From Verrucomicrobiales bacterium (lineage in GTDB: Bacteria; Verrucomicrobiota; Verrucomicrobiia; Verrucomicrobiales; DEV007): a stretch of DNA of 9,340 bases. Positions 1-7,307 of this stretch are shown here, in pieces. The position numbers were made by a program, and so were the translations under genes. Numbering within the stretch: position 1 is the first letter of the stretch; each line of letters begins with the position of its first letter. The stretch lies in contig PAPL01000025.1 in NCBI GenBank assembly GCA_002708885.1, positions 46,243-55,582 on the forward strand, given 5' to 3'. The notes below the pieces were generated by a model. That model did no database searches. It saw only the letters and a program-made list of their open reading frames with translations, and was not told where the DNA came from.

Positions 1-1488
1 CGGGTCCTCAGTGACATAAGAGTTAAGTTGTTCCGCAGACTCATGGGGCAGTCCCTTGATTATTTTAATCAAAGTAAGGGAGGTGAATTAATGCAGACCA
101 TATTCAATCAGACTAGGCTTGCACAACAGACCCTAACAACTGCAGTGAGCGATATTGTTAAGCAGCCTGTCGCAATTGTTTCTGCTTTAGCGGCAATATT
201 TTATATTGATTGGAAGTTCGCACTTTGTGCCCTCGTCTTGTTCCCTATTTGTATCATTCCGGTCATTGTTGCAGGCCGCAAGGTCCGGAAGTCGGGCCGG
301 AAAGAGGAAGATGAAGCCGAGAAAATGATGGTCGTTATGCAGGAAGCGATTTCAGGCATTCAGGTTGTCAAGGGCCATGCCCGAGAAGAGCATGAAATAA
401 GTAAATTTGTTGAAGCCAATTCAAGAATGATGACATTCATTATGAGGTGGCGCAAAGCGATGGAGATCGTGAGTCCTCTCGTTGAGATAGTCGCATCTTT
501 TGGAGTAGGTGCAGCGTTAGTATACTGTTCTTTTTTCCCGGGATCTGGAGGTCCAGGAAAGTTTTTAGCTTTGAATGCGGGGCTCGTGCTTTTGTATCCC
601 CCGGCCAAGGCAATGAGCCGCATTTCTGTTCTATTGCAAAAGTCAATTGCGGCGACTTCAAAAATTTTCAAAATGATGGACCGTGCTCCTTCCATTAAGG
701 ACGCGGAGGATGCGGTGGAAATTAAGGAGTGCAAAGGGCAGATTAGATTTGAGAATGTGAGTCATTCGTACGGAAAAGAGGTCTTTGCCGTCGAGAAAAT
801 TGATTTCACCGTTGAGGCTGGCAAAAACTATGCCCTTGTAGGGGAGAGTGGTGCAGGGAAGAGCACTTTACTATCTCTTATTTTACGTTTTTATGATCCG
901 CGCGAAGGTACCGTCAGCATCGATGGAACTGACATCCGCAGTATCCGTCAGGAATCGTTGAGAGATCATATCGGTGTCGTTAATCAGGACACATTCTTAT
1001 TTCATGATTCAATATATGAGAATATTCGCTATGGAAAACTGGATGCGACTAAGGAAGAGATCATTGCTGCTGCCAAGATGGCACATGCCCATGAATTCAT
1101 TATTGATCAGGAAAAGGGGTACGAAACGATCGTTGGTGATAAGGGAGACAAGTTGTCTGGGGGGCAGAAGCAGAGAATCAGCATTGCCCGCGCCATTCTG
1201 AGGGATGCGCCAATACTGTTACTTGATGAGGCCACTTCTGCTCTTGATTCTCGTTCCGAGAAAGTGATTCAAGAGGCTCTTCAGAAACTTTCAAAGGGCA
1301 AGACGTCAATTGCCATTGCGCATCGTTTATCAACGATACTCAATGCGGATAAAATTGTAGTTATGGAAGGGGGCCGAGTCAGTGCCATAGGGTCCCATTC
1401 TGAGCTCTTAGAATCTTCAAGTACTTATCAGCATTTATACAATATGCAGTTTGGACATGAGGGCATATCCGCTGATTATGAAGTTTAA
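1..1488 (+). CDS. ABC exporter, MsbA-like (membrane domain fused to ATPase), 5' end missing
   Basis: This half-size ABC exporter should work as a homodimer in the inner membrane; MsbA-type members flip lipid A-core or other lipids, and related ones export drugs. The frame is open from base 1 and encodes family-like residues (RVLSDIRVKLFRRLMG), so the true start and first helix or two lie outside the window; the TTG at 28 is not the start. The last membrane helices are visible up to about base 630. The ATPase domain then shows Walker A GESGAGKST (841-867), Q-loop VNQDTF (Gln codon at 985), signature LSGGQKQR (1153-1176), Walker B ILLLDE (1213-1230), D-loop SALD and the switch His of AHRLST (1321). 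All catalytic motifs are intact. It converges on nadB with 12 bases between stop codons. The family call is firm; lipid A as substrate is inference from resemblance to MsbA and would need the full gene. Confidence 0.93.
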   Translation, partial: RVLSDIRVKLFRRLMGQSLDYFNQSKGGELMQTIFNQTRLAQQTLTTAVSDIVKQPVAIVSALAAIFYIDWKFALCALVLFPICIIPVIVAGRKVRKSGRKEEDEAEKMMVVMQEAISGIQVVKGHAREEHEISKFVEANSRMMTFIMRWRKAMEIVSPLVEIVASFGVGAALVYCSFFPGSGGPGKFLALNAGLVLLYPPAKAMSRISVLLQKSIAATSKIFKMMDRAPSIKDAEDAVEIKECKGQIRFENVSHSYGKEVFAVEKIDFTVEAGKNYALVGESGAGKSTLLSLILRFYDPREGTVSIDGTDIRSIRQESLRDHIGVVNQDTFLFHDSIYENIRYGKLDATKEEIIAAAKMAHAHEFIIDQEKGYETIVGDKGDKLSGGQKQRISIARAILRDAPILLLDEATSALDSRSEKVIQEALQKLSKGKTSIAIAHRLSTILNADKIVVMEGGRVSAIGSHSELLESSSTYQHLYNMQFGHEGISADYEV

Positions 1489-1500
1489 CCAATAACCTGA

Positions 1501-3093
1501 TTATTTATTTAAATAAATGACCGTGTTCTGGGGTCGTGATGTGTTTTTCGTTTCAGGAAAATCTAAAGTGTAATGGAGGCCTCTGCTCTCATTTCTGAGT
1601 TGTGCGCAATTTACTATGAGCGAGGCAGTTTCAACAAGGTTTCGCAGTTCGATCAGGTCACTGCATATCTTAAAGTTCCAATAAAACTCCTGAACTTCTT
1701 GCCTCAAATTTTGTAATCTTGTTGCGGCTCGCTTTAGTCTTTTATTGGTCCTTACGATGGACACATAATCCCACATCAAGCGGCGGATCTCATCCCAGTT
1801 ATGATAGATGACCACGAGCTCATCAACGTCTTCAGCATCACCACTGGTCCATTCGGGTATTATTTGTTCTGATATTTTCTCTTTATCACTTTTAGTTTTT
1901 ATAACATCCTCATATGCACGTGTAGCTATCACTGCTCCTTCAAGGAGAGAATTAGAGGCTAGGCGATTGGCTCCATGGAGTCCTGTACAGGCCACTTCTC
2001 CCACAGCATAGAGGCCGCTGAGTGAGGTCCTCCCGTTAATGTCTGTTTGTATTCCCCCGCACTGGTAATGAGCGGCCGGAACTACTGGTATAGGATCATT
2101 TGCTGGATCTATGCCTACCGAAAGACACGTTTTGTAAATGTTTGGAAAGCGCTCGGATAGATATTCCTTTGATTTGTGCGTGATATCAACAAACACGCAA
2201 GGTTCTCCGGTCCTTTTAATTTCATGATCGATTGCTCTTGCCACAATGTCGCGGGGAGCCAGTGATCCTCTAGAATCATATTTTTGCATGAATTCATTTC
2301 CGTCCTTACCGATTAATATTCCCCCTTCACCTCTGACCGCTTCAGAAATAAGAAAATTCTTTAAATTGTGATGGTAGAGGCATGTCGGATGGAATTGAAT
2401 AAATTCCATGTTAGCGACATTTGCACCTGCCCTATATGCCATCGCTAGGCCATCACCCGTTGCAATGTTTGGATTCGTTGTGTAAAGATATACTCTTCCG
2501 CATCCACCGGTACAGAGAACTACTGTGTTTGATCGGAAAGTTAGAATCTCTCCATTAATTTCGTTCAGTGCATAGAGACCAACAATACTATTTTGGCCCT
2601 CGATTCCTAGTTTTTCGGTTGTGATAAGATCAATTGCAAAATGATCTTCCAAAATATTGATATTACTACATTCCTTGGCCGCATTAAGGAGTTTTGTTGA
2701 GATTTCCTTTCCGGTCGTGTCTTTTGAAAAAAGTATTCTCCTTTGTGAGTGTCCGCCTTCCTTACCTAGCTCAAAATTTCCGTTCTTTTGCCGATCAAAA
2801 TTAATTCCACATGATATCATTTGATCAATGGCATCGGGTGCTGATTCCACGATAGTTTTTACTACTTCGCTATCACAAAGACCTGCCCCAGCATCGAGCG
2901 TATCTGTTACGTGAGATTCAAAAGAGTCTTCAGGATCAGCCACACAGGAGATGCCTCCTTGGGCCCAGGCCGTGTTTGAATCTTCTGATTTTCTTTTTGT
3001 CAGTACAGCAACGGTCCCTTGTTCCGCAGCCTTGAGTGCGAAACTGAGTCCGGAGATGCCCGTTCCAACAACTAGAAAATCGTATTCGCGCAT
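1501..3093 (-). CDS. nadB: L-aspartate oxidase
   Basis: NadB is a cytosolic flavoprotein that oxidises L-aspartate to iminoaspartate, which NadA condenses with dihydroxyacetone phosphate to make quinolinate for NAD. The 530-residue length is normal. The N-terminus has the FAD dinucleotide-binding motif VVGTGISG (8-15), then the NadB hallmarks NTAWAQGGIS (40-49), EGGHSQRRI (112-120), QFHPTCLYH (233-241), APRDIVARAI (279-288), PAAHYQCGG (339-347) and HGANRLASNSLLEG (373-386). From memory of E. coli NadB, E121, H244, R290, H351 and R386 correspond to E112, H235, R281, H342 and R377 at a constant offset of 9, so the active site is complete. These motifs favour NadB over the related fumarate reductase and succinate dehydrogenase flavoproteins. 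The ATG follows AAAGGA at a rather long spacing of about 15 bases. The gene lies 80 bases after panC; no nadA or nadC is in the window. Confidence 0.97.
   Translation of the reverse strand: MREYDFLVVGTGISGLSFALKAAEQGTVAVLTKRKSEDSNTAWAQGGISCVADPEDSFESHVTDTLDAGAGLCDSEVVKTIVESAPDAIDQMISCGINFDRQKNGNFELGKEGGHSQRRILFSKDTTGKEISTKLLNAAKECSNINILEDHFAIDLITTEKLGIEGQNSIVGLYALNEINGEILTFRSNTVVLCTGGCGRVYLYTTNPNIATGDGLAMAYRAGANVANMEFIQFHPTCLYHHNLKNFLISEAVRGEGGILIGKDGNEFMQKYDSRGSLAPRDIVARAIDHEIKRTGEPCVFVDITHKSKEYLSERFPNIYKTCLSVGIDPANDPIPVVPAAHYQCGGIQTDINGRTSLSGLYAVGEVACTGLHGANRLASNSLLEGAVIATRAYEDVIKTKSDKEKISEQIIPEWTSGDAEDVDELVVIYHNWDEIRRLMWDYVSIVRTNKRLKRAATRLQNLRQEVQEFYWNFKICSDLIELRNLVETASLIVNCAQLRNESRGLHYTLDFPETKNTSRPQNTVIYLNK
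1503..1518. repeat. 16-base AT-only palindrome at the ABC exporter/nadB convergence
   Basis: ATTTATTTAAATAAAT is a perfect palindrome covering the last codons of nadB and the first base of its stop. It is the only symmetrical element near the 12-base gap between the two convergent stop codons. It contains no G or C, so as RNA it would be a weak hairpin and I do not call it a terminator. Confidence 0.5.
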
Positions 3094-3117
3094 TAAGGTT
3101 TATTATTTTCCTTTACT

Positions 3118-3146
3118 TGAATAGTGATGTTCAGGGTTCTTGGCAA
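3118..3146 (-). promoter_or_regulatory. possible sigma-70-like promoter for nadB
   Basis: On the minus strand TTGCCA (3141-3146, five of six to TTGACA) is followed after exactly 17 bases by TATTCA (3118-3123, only three of six to TATAAT). Transcription would start near 3111, giving a leader of about 18 bases that holds the AAAGGA site before the nadB ATG. The geometry is right, but the -10 is poor and the DNA is AT-rich, so this may be chance. Confidence 0.25.
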
Positions 3147-3173
3147 CTATCTTTCAGGATTGTCTTGATTTTC

Positions 3174-4010
3174 TCAGAGAGAATTAATTTCAATGTTGTC
3201 AATTAGTCTTGTTTTACTGAAAAAAATTGCAATTGCGGCTAGGGAGGGCCTGTCAATTTTCTGAATCGGTTCGAGTGTCTTCCTGTCGACTATTTCCAAA
3301 TAATCTATTGTGCCGAGAGGCGCCTCACTTTCAATTATTGATCTGCTTAATGCAATTAATTCAGAGGCCTGCCTCTCAGTGCTTGAGCTCATTGCGGTCA
3401 GCGCTTTATAGATTGTATTGGATTGTTTCCTTTCTTCTGCGTTCAGGAACTTGTTCCTTGAACTGATTGCTAGGCCGTCCTGTTCTCTTACCGTTTCTGC
3501 TTCAATGATTTTAATGGAAAAATTCAGATCCGTCACCAGCTTCTTAATAATCGCTAACTGTTGATAGTCTTTTTTTCCAAAAACAGCAGTAGCTGGCTTG
3601 ATGATATTAAAGAGTTTTGTCACTACAGTGCAGACCCCTTCAAAGTGACCTGATCTTGAGGCGCCGCAGAGATATTTCGTCAGTTTACTTTCGTTCACCG
3701 AAACCGTTTCTTTTCCTGAATACATCTCAGAGTCTGAGGGGTGGAAAATCAGATCGACCCCTTCTTCTTCGCAAATTTTGTAATCTTGATCGAACGTTTT
3801 TGGGTAGGATTTGAAATCCTTCTTATCATTGAATTGAGTAGGGTTCACATAAATTGATACGATGAGTGTTCCTTCTTCTCCGGTCAGATTCTTACCGGCC
3901 CTTATCAGCTCTCTGTGACCTTCATGTAAGGCGCCCATCGTTGGTACCAGAACGGTATCATTTGTTCTCGGCCATTTGACCATTTCATTCACCGTTTCAA
4001 TTACCCTCAC
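3174..4010 (-). CDS. panC: pantothenate synthetase (pantoate--beta-alanine ligase)
   Basis: PanC joins D-pantoate and beta-alanine using ATP, through a pantoyl-adenylate, to make pantothenate, the precursor of coenzyme A. At 278 residues it has the usual length. The nucleotidyltransferase motifs are present: PTMGALHEGH (23-32, the HIGH-type site), YVNPTQF (54-60), SGHFEGV (120-126), FGKKDYQQ (144-151), the KMSKS-like SSRN (183-186) and the late TRLIDN (267-272). Two positions differ mildly from the forms I know best: RSGHF for RPGHF, and FGKKD for FGEKD. I would not infer loss of activity from either. The start is a GTG at 4010, chosen because MRVIETVNEM matches the usual N-terminus; no good Shine-Dalgarno precedes it. 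An in-frame ATG at codon 9 is less likely. It lies 100 bases after murJ and 80 before nadB; panB and panD are not in the window. Confidence 0.96.
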   Translation of the reverse strand: MRVIETVNEMVKWPRTNDTVLVPTMGALHEGHRELIRAGKNLTGEEGTLIVSIYVNPTQFNDKKDFKSYPKTFDQDYKICEEEGVDLIFHPSDSEMYSGKETVSVNESKLTKYLCGASRSGHFEGVCTVVTKLFNIIKPATAVFGKKDYQQLAIIKKLVTDLNFSIKIIEAETVREQDGLAISSRNKFLNAEERKQSNTIYKALTAMSSSTERQASELIALSRSIIESEAPLGTIDYLEIVDRKTLEPIQKIDRPSLAAIAIFFSKTRLIDNIEINSL

Positions 4011-4110
4011 AATGACGCGGTAACCTAAGTGATTGTTTTATGCAAAGGAAAGATTCTGATGCGCTTTATCAATATAGGTTAAATGTGAGCAATTGGATAA
4101 AAAATCGTAT

Positions 4111-6036
4111 CTATTTTTGGTAGTCTTTTTTCAGGTCCTTAATGCTTGTGGCATTTAATTTTAATGCGGCGATTGCATATATTAATAATCCTGAAATTAC
4201 CAAGATTGAAAGGCCTAGTAGCCTTTGCCCGAACCCAGATTCGACAAACCATCCCTCCATCGACCTGTTTATGATCCAAATACCAATTCCCATAATCATA
4301 GTGGCACCGATGATTCTTGGTAAACGTTTTTTGAGCCTCGAATCTGCTTTCCAGAAGTCCCTTAGACCGAAAATTAGTAGCGCAACATTAACCCATGCTG
4401 CGATCGCGGTAGCCAGCGCGATCCCGACGTGCCCTAGTCGCCCGAATAAGATCAGAGAAACAGCAATATTAACAAATACTGTTATTCCAGCCATGATCAT
4501 GGGGCTCTTTGTATTTTCTCTTGCAAAGAATCCGGGCTGTAAAACTCTCACAAGTACGTATCCCGGTACACCAAATGAGAATCCAGCGAGAGCCATTGAT
4601 GTTGCCTTCGCATCATCAGGGCTGAAGGCGCCGCGTTGAAATAATGTCGATATGATAGGGTACGGTATCAGGGCCATGGCAAGCGCTGCTGGAAGAGTAA
4701 TAAGGAGCGCCATTTCGACTCCTCTGTTCATGCTTGTTACAGCGCCCGATTGATCACCTTTCCGTAGCCGTCTAGTAACTTCAGGAAGTAGAACAATACC
4801 TAATCCGATGCCTATCATGCCCAACGGCAATTGATATACTCTTTCCGAATAATAAAGGTAAGAGATTGCCCCTTCCCTGAATGAGGCAATGATCCCGCCG
4901 ATCAGTAAATTGATTTGTTGTATGCCTGCGGCAATAACTCCCGGACCCATTAAAATCAGGAGTTTTTTCATCTTTGCATTTATTTTTGGCTTGCATAACC
5001 GGACCCTGATTCCTTTACGGAGGCATGCTATATAAAGGGCCGCTAGCTGTATAAATCCTGCAATAAATACGCACCAAGCTGCTACATGAGCACATTCTAG
5101 AGGATTGTCTCTGATGCCCTTTAATGAGGTGAAAATTAAGAGTCCAAACAAAAAGATAACGTTGAGTAGTACCGGTGCGGCAGCAGGCATTCCGAAGACT
5201 TTTATCGTATTCAGGACTCCGCTCAGGTGTGCAACTAGTGCCATGCACAGTAGATAAATAAATGTTATCTTTGAGAGAGTGACAGTGAGATTGAATGTTT
5301 CAGGATTGTTTCTGTAGATTTTCAGTTCAGTTACTCCACCCCGGGACGAATGGATCAGGGCTCTGCCTTCAAGAGTGTTGTATTTATGGTTAGGGGGTAA
5401 TGAGAATTTTTTTATCCACTGACCCTCTTTGAACCATTCTGCCTGGCTCTTCTCAGGACTGATTTTCTGTAGATCAACGGGTTCTGGTTTTGTTTTGTTA
5501 TCTGATAATAGGGAGCCGATGATTGGAATCTTTTTTTCCTTGTAGGTGAGGGTGGATTCTCTCAGCTCAGCGTCTCCATTATTATCAACTGTAAAATATA
5601 TTGATTTGGCTCCCCTGACATTGACTCCGAATACTACCTCCTTAGATTCTGTATTATCTTTTATGGTAAGAGTCGTGGCGGCTTTAAAGCCCGGCGCATG
5701 AATCATGGTGATCCAATGCATTAGGGGGATAGCTATTGCTGTGATGATGATGAGAACAATGGCCAGCATTGAGAAGGTCTGACTGGCAAATTGGACGGCT
5801 TCCTTTTTCCCTCTTTCATTGAGTTCCCTTCCAAAGAGAGGGACAAATGCTGAGTTAAAAGCACCTTCTCCGAAAATTCTGCGAAAAAGATTAGGAAATT
5901 TGAAAGCTGCAAAGAATGCGTCTGCGGTATGCCCACTACCCAAGAAGAATCCCATGCATATATCACGAACGAAACCGAGGACCCTGCTCAGTGCAGTGAA
6001 ACCGCTCACGGTTGCCATGGATTTTAGTAGCGACAT
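4111..6036 (-). CDS. murJ: lipid II flippase MurJ with a large extra periplasmic loop
   Basis: MurJ (MviN) is an inner-membrane MOP-superfamily flippase that moves lipid II to the periplasmic face for peptidoglycan synthesis. The N-terminus is classical: SRVLGFVRD (17-25), TADAFFAAFKFPNLFRR (37-53), FGEGAFNSAFVP (55-66). R18, R24, D39 and R52 fall at the same numbers as functionally important residues of E. coli MurJ, and R399 in YYSERVYQLP matches its Arg270 region. LSGVLNTIKVF (271-281) and PAAAPVLLN (284-292) mark helix 4 and after. At 641 residues it is over 100 longer than the usual 510-530. The excess is one block, about residues 121-245, between MIHAPGF, after helix 3, and SKITFIYLL, in helix 4. 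It is hydrophilic and beta-like, and should face the periplasm. The frame is unbroken. The ATG at 6036 fits the family N-terminus; only a weak GAG precedes it. Confidence 0.95.
   Translation of the reverse strand: MSLLKSMATVSGFTALSRVLGFVRDICMGFFLGSGHTADAFFAAFKFPNLFRRIFGEGAFNSAFVPLFGRELNERGKKEAVQFASQTFSMLAIVLIIITAIAIPLMHWITMIHAPGFKAATTLTIKDNTESKEVVFGVNVRGAKSIYFTVDNNGDAELRESTLTYKEKKIPIIGSLLSDNKTKPEPVDLQKISPEKSQAEWFKEGQWIKKFSLPPNHKYNTLEGRALIHSSRGGVTELKIYRNNPETFNLTVTLSKITFIYLLCMALVAHLSGVLNTIKVFGMPAAAPVLLNVIFLFGLLIFTSLKGIRDNPLECAHVAAWCVFIAGFIQLAALYIACLRKGIRVRLCKPKINAKMKKLLILMGPGVIAAGIQQINLLIGGIIASFREGAISYLYYSERVYQLPLGMIGIGLGIVLLPEVTRRLRKGDQSGAVTSMNRGVEMALLITLPAALAMALIPYPIISTLFQRGAFSPDDAKATSMALAGFSFGVPGYVLVRVLQPGFFARENTKSPMIMAGITVFVNIAVSLILFGRLGHVGIALATAIAAWVNVALLIFGLRDFWKADSRLKKRLPRIIGATMIMGIGIWIINRSMEGWFVESGFGQRLLGLSILVISGLLIYAIAALKLNATSIKDLKKDYQK
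5302..5676 (-). other. insertion within MurJ: extra periplasmic domain between helices 3 and 4
   Basis: Residues about 121-245 of this MurJ replace a loop that, in E. coli MurJ as I recall it, spans only about 14 residues between APGF and KITFPY; here the same anchors are 138 residues apart. The block is rich in Lys, Glu, Asp, Asn, Ser and Thr, has no cysteine and no membrane-length hydrophobic run. It alternates polar and hydrophobic residues in short stretches (for example KSIYFTVDNNG, 144-154, and TELKIYRNN, 236-244), as expected of beta strands. A central stretch (about 178-198) is Lys/Pro/Glu-rich and may be a flexible linker. I do not recognise a known domain. The boundaries are estimates to within about five residues. 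Confidence 0.8.
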
Positions 6037-6052
6037 GGATGCTCGGAATTAT

Positions 6053-6068
6053 TAATTGCGATCAATTA
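6053..6068. repeat. short inverted repeat upstream of murJ
   Basis: TAATTG-CGAT-CAATTA is a perfect 6-base inverted repeat with a 4-base centre. It overlaps the proposed murJ -10 region and ends 17 bases before the murJ start codon. It could be an operator-like site, but arms this short and AT-rich also arise by chance. Confidence 0.3.
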
Positions 6069-6093
6069 CAGATAGTATTTATAAGCGAAACAA
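6065..6093 (-). promoter_or_regulatory. possible promoter for murJ
   Basis: On the minus strand TTGTTT (6088-6093) and TGTAAT (6065-6070, five of six to TATAAT) are separated by 17 bases. A start near 6058 would give a leader of about 22 bases before the murJ ATG. The -35 matches only TTG, and the whole 138-base gap is AT-rich, so this is a candidate only. If real, murJ, panC and nadB could be transcribed independently of the sua5-type gene. Confidence 0.3.
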
Positions 6094-6174
6094 AAAATGA
6101 ATATGTTTAATACGTGATCATAGTGGAATTGTTTTCAAAGGAATGATTATTACGCCAATTTTGATGTCTTTCTA

Positions 6175-7206
6175 TTACAAAGCCGCTCTTTGTAAACGAT
6201 CCAGAATGGCTAGACCGACTCCCTTTCCGGGGATAGGCTCCGCAATAATTTCGTCAGCACCGCTTTCGTCTAGCTTTCTTAGGGAAAAGAAGAATCTCAC
6301 AGCTGCCTCGGGCAGTTTGCCTGATCCGGGGCTTAGAATTTGAATTTCTTTCCAATCATGGATTCTCAAATACCCGTCCTTTTCTTGTCCTCTATAGCTC
6401 AAGAGTGCATAACTTTTGGAAGGCTCAGCTTTGAAATCTCCAGGACATTCAAGGATCCTAAGTGGTGTCCTTGGAGCATAATGGGAAGCTAGTTGACCAG
6501 GTGAATTTGGCCTTTCATTTTTGCTTTGAGAATCTTGTCCTTTTAGAACTTTTCCAAATTTTCTCAGCATTTCTACCGTCACTGGACCAGGTCGCAAAAG
6601 ATGAATGTTCGGTTTTGAATTTTGCGTGGATTCTATTCTGACAATGGTTGATTCGACGCCATCGGAACATGCTCCTCCATCAATTATGAGGGGGATTCTA
6701 TTTGATAGCTCTGTATGAACTGCACTAGCTGAGGTGGGAGACATGCTTCCGAAAATGTTTGCACTTGGTGCGGCAAGAGGCATTCCGAGTTCCTGAATAA
6801 TTTCTGAAAAAACCGGGTTATTGCTTCTTCGAACTGCCACAGTTTTCAGGCCCGATGTCACAATGTCAGGGATAATATTTTTTTTGGGTAGCACAAACGT
6901 GAGCGGCCCGGGCCAGAATTCTTGGATGAGAATTTCCAATGTTTTTTCTATATCGGGCGGAATATCAACAATTGAATCCAGCATTTTTTTTCCAGATACA
7001 TGTACGATCAAAGGATCAAAGCTGGGCCTTTCCTTAACTTCAAAAATAGCGGCACAGGCCTCAGCATTAAATGCATTGGCCGCTAGTCCGTAGACCGTTT
7101 CGGTAGGGAGGGCCACAATTGAGCCATTGTTGAGTAGCTTCACTGCTTCTCTGACAGCTTCTTTGGTTTCTTCGGGCGTTCCGGCACTTAGTGTTTCGGT
7201 TTCCAT
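6175..7206 (-). CDS. sua5: L-threonylcarbamoyladenylate synthase, Sua5 type (YrdC plus Sua5 domains)
   Basis: This cytosolic enzyme makes threonylcarbamoyl-AMP from threonine, bicarbonate and ATP. The TsaD complex transfers the group to A37 of ANN-decoding tRNAs (t6A). The YrdC domain (about 14-208) shows PTETVYGLA (34-42), KERPSFDPL (58-66), FWPGPLT (97-103), APSAN (146-150), ESTIVR (185-190) and LRPG (204-207). The linker SPGQLASHYAP (235-245) and a C-terminal Sua5 domain (about 248-340) make it the long two-domain form (343 residues) rather than the short TsaC/YrdC form. In bacteria the same protein is often called YwlC or TsaC, so the symbol is a choice of convention. It is the first gene of the minus-strand block and diverges from aroK, with 101 bases between start codons. 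No Shine-Dalgarno is visible before the ATG at 7206, but the N-terminal length fits the family. Confidence 0.95.
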   Translation of the reverse strand: METETLSAGTPEETKEAVREAVKLLNNGSIVALPTETVYGLAANAFNAEACAAIFEVKERPSFDPLIVHVSGKKMLDSIVDIPPDIEKTLEILIQEFWPGPLTFVLPKKNIIPDIVTSGLKTVAVRRSNNPVFSEIIQELGMPLAAPSANIFGSMSPTSASAVHTELSNRIPLIIDGGACSDGVESTIVRIESTQNSKPNIHLLRPGPVTVEMLRKFGKVLKGQDSQSKNERPNSPGQLASHYAPRTPLRILECPGDFKAEPSKSYALLSYRGQEKDGYLRIHDWKEIQILSPGSGKLPEAAVRFFFSLRKLDESGADEIIAEPIPGKGVGLAILDRLQRAAL

Positions 7207-7307
7207 TTATTTGTGTTGGTATAACTTCCCGAATCAGAGCAGTACGTCAATATTACACCTTCATGGCTTTCGTTGCACCTTTGTCATGTAGTCGTAAAGT
7301 GTTCTCG

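Noticed and set aside
28..30. TTG as start of the ABC exporter
   Set aside because: The frame remains open to base 1 and the upstream codons encode typical exporter residues, so the gene simply enters from outside the window.
360..734. 124-codon minus-strand open frame inside the ABC exporter
   Set aside because: It is antisense to the conserved membrane domain and has no family features.
1503..1518. AT palindrome as a bidirectional terminator
   Set aside because: It has no GC pairs and no loop, so the hairpin would be unstable; kept only as a repeat.
4142..4639. 165-codon plus-strand open frame opposite murJ
   Set aside because: It lies wholly antisense to the conserved C-terminal part of murJ, shows no recognisable domain, and is explained by the composition of the membrane protein gene.
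5302..5676. MurJ insertion as an inserted mobile element, intein or frameshift
   Set aside because: The frame is continuous, there are no intein splice-type residues or flanking direct repeats, and the base composition resembles the surrounding gene.
7220..7250. Possible promoter for the sua5-type gene (TTGACG at 7245-7250, GTTATA at 7220-7225, minus strand)
   Set aside because: The spacing is 19 bases and the implied leader is only about 7 bases; too weak to list.
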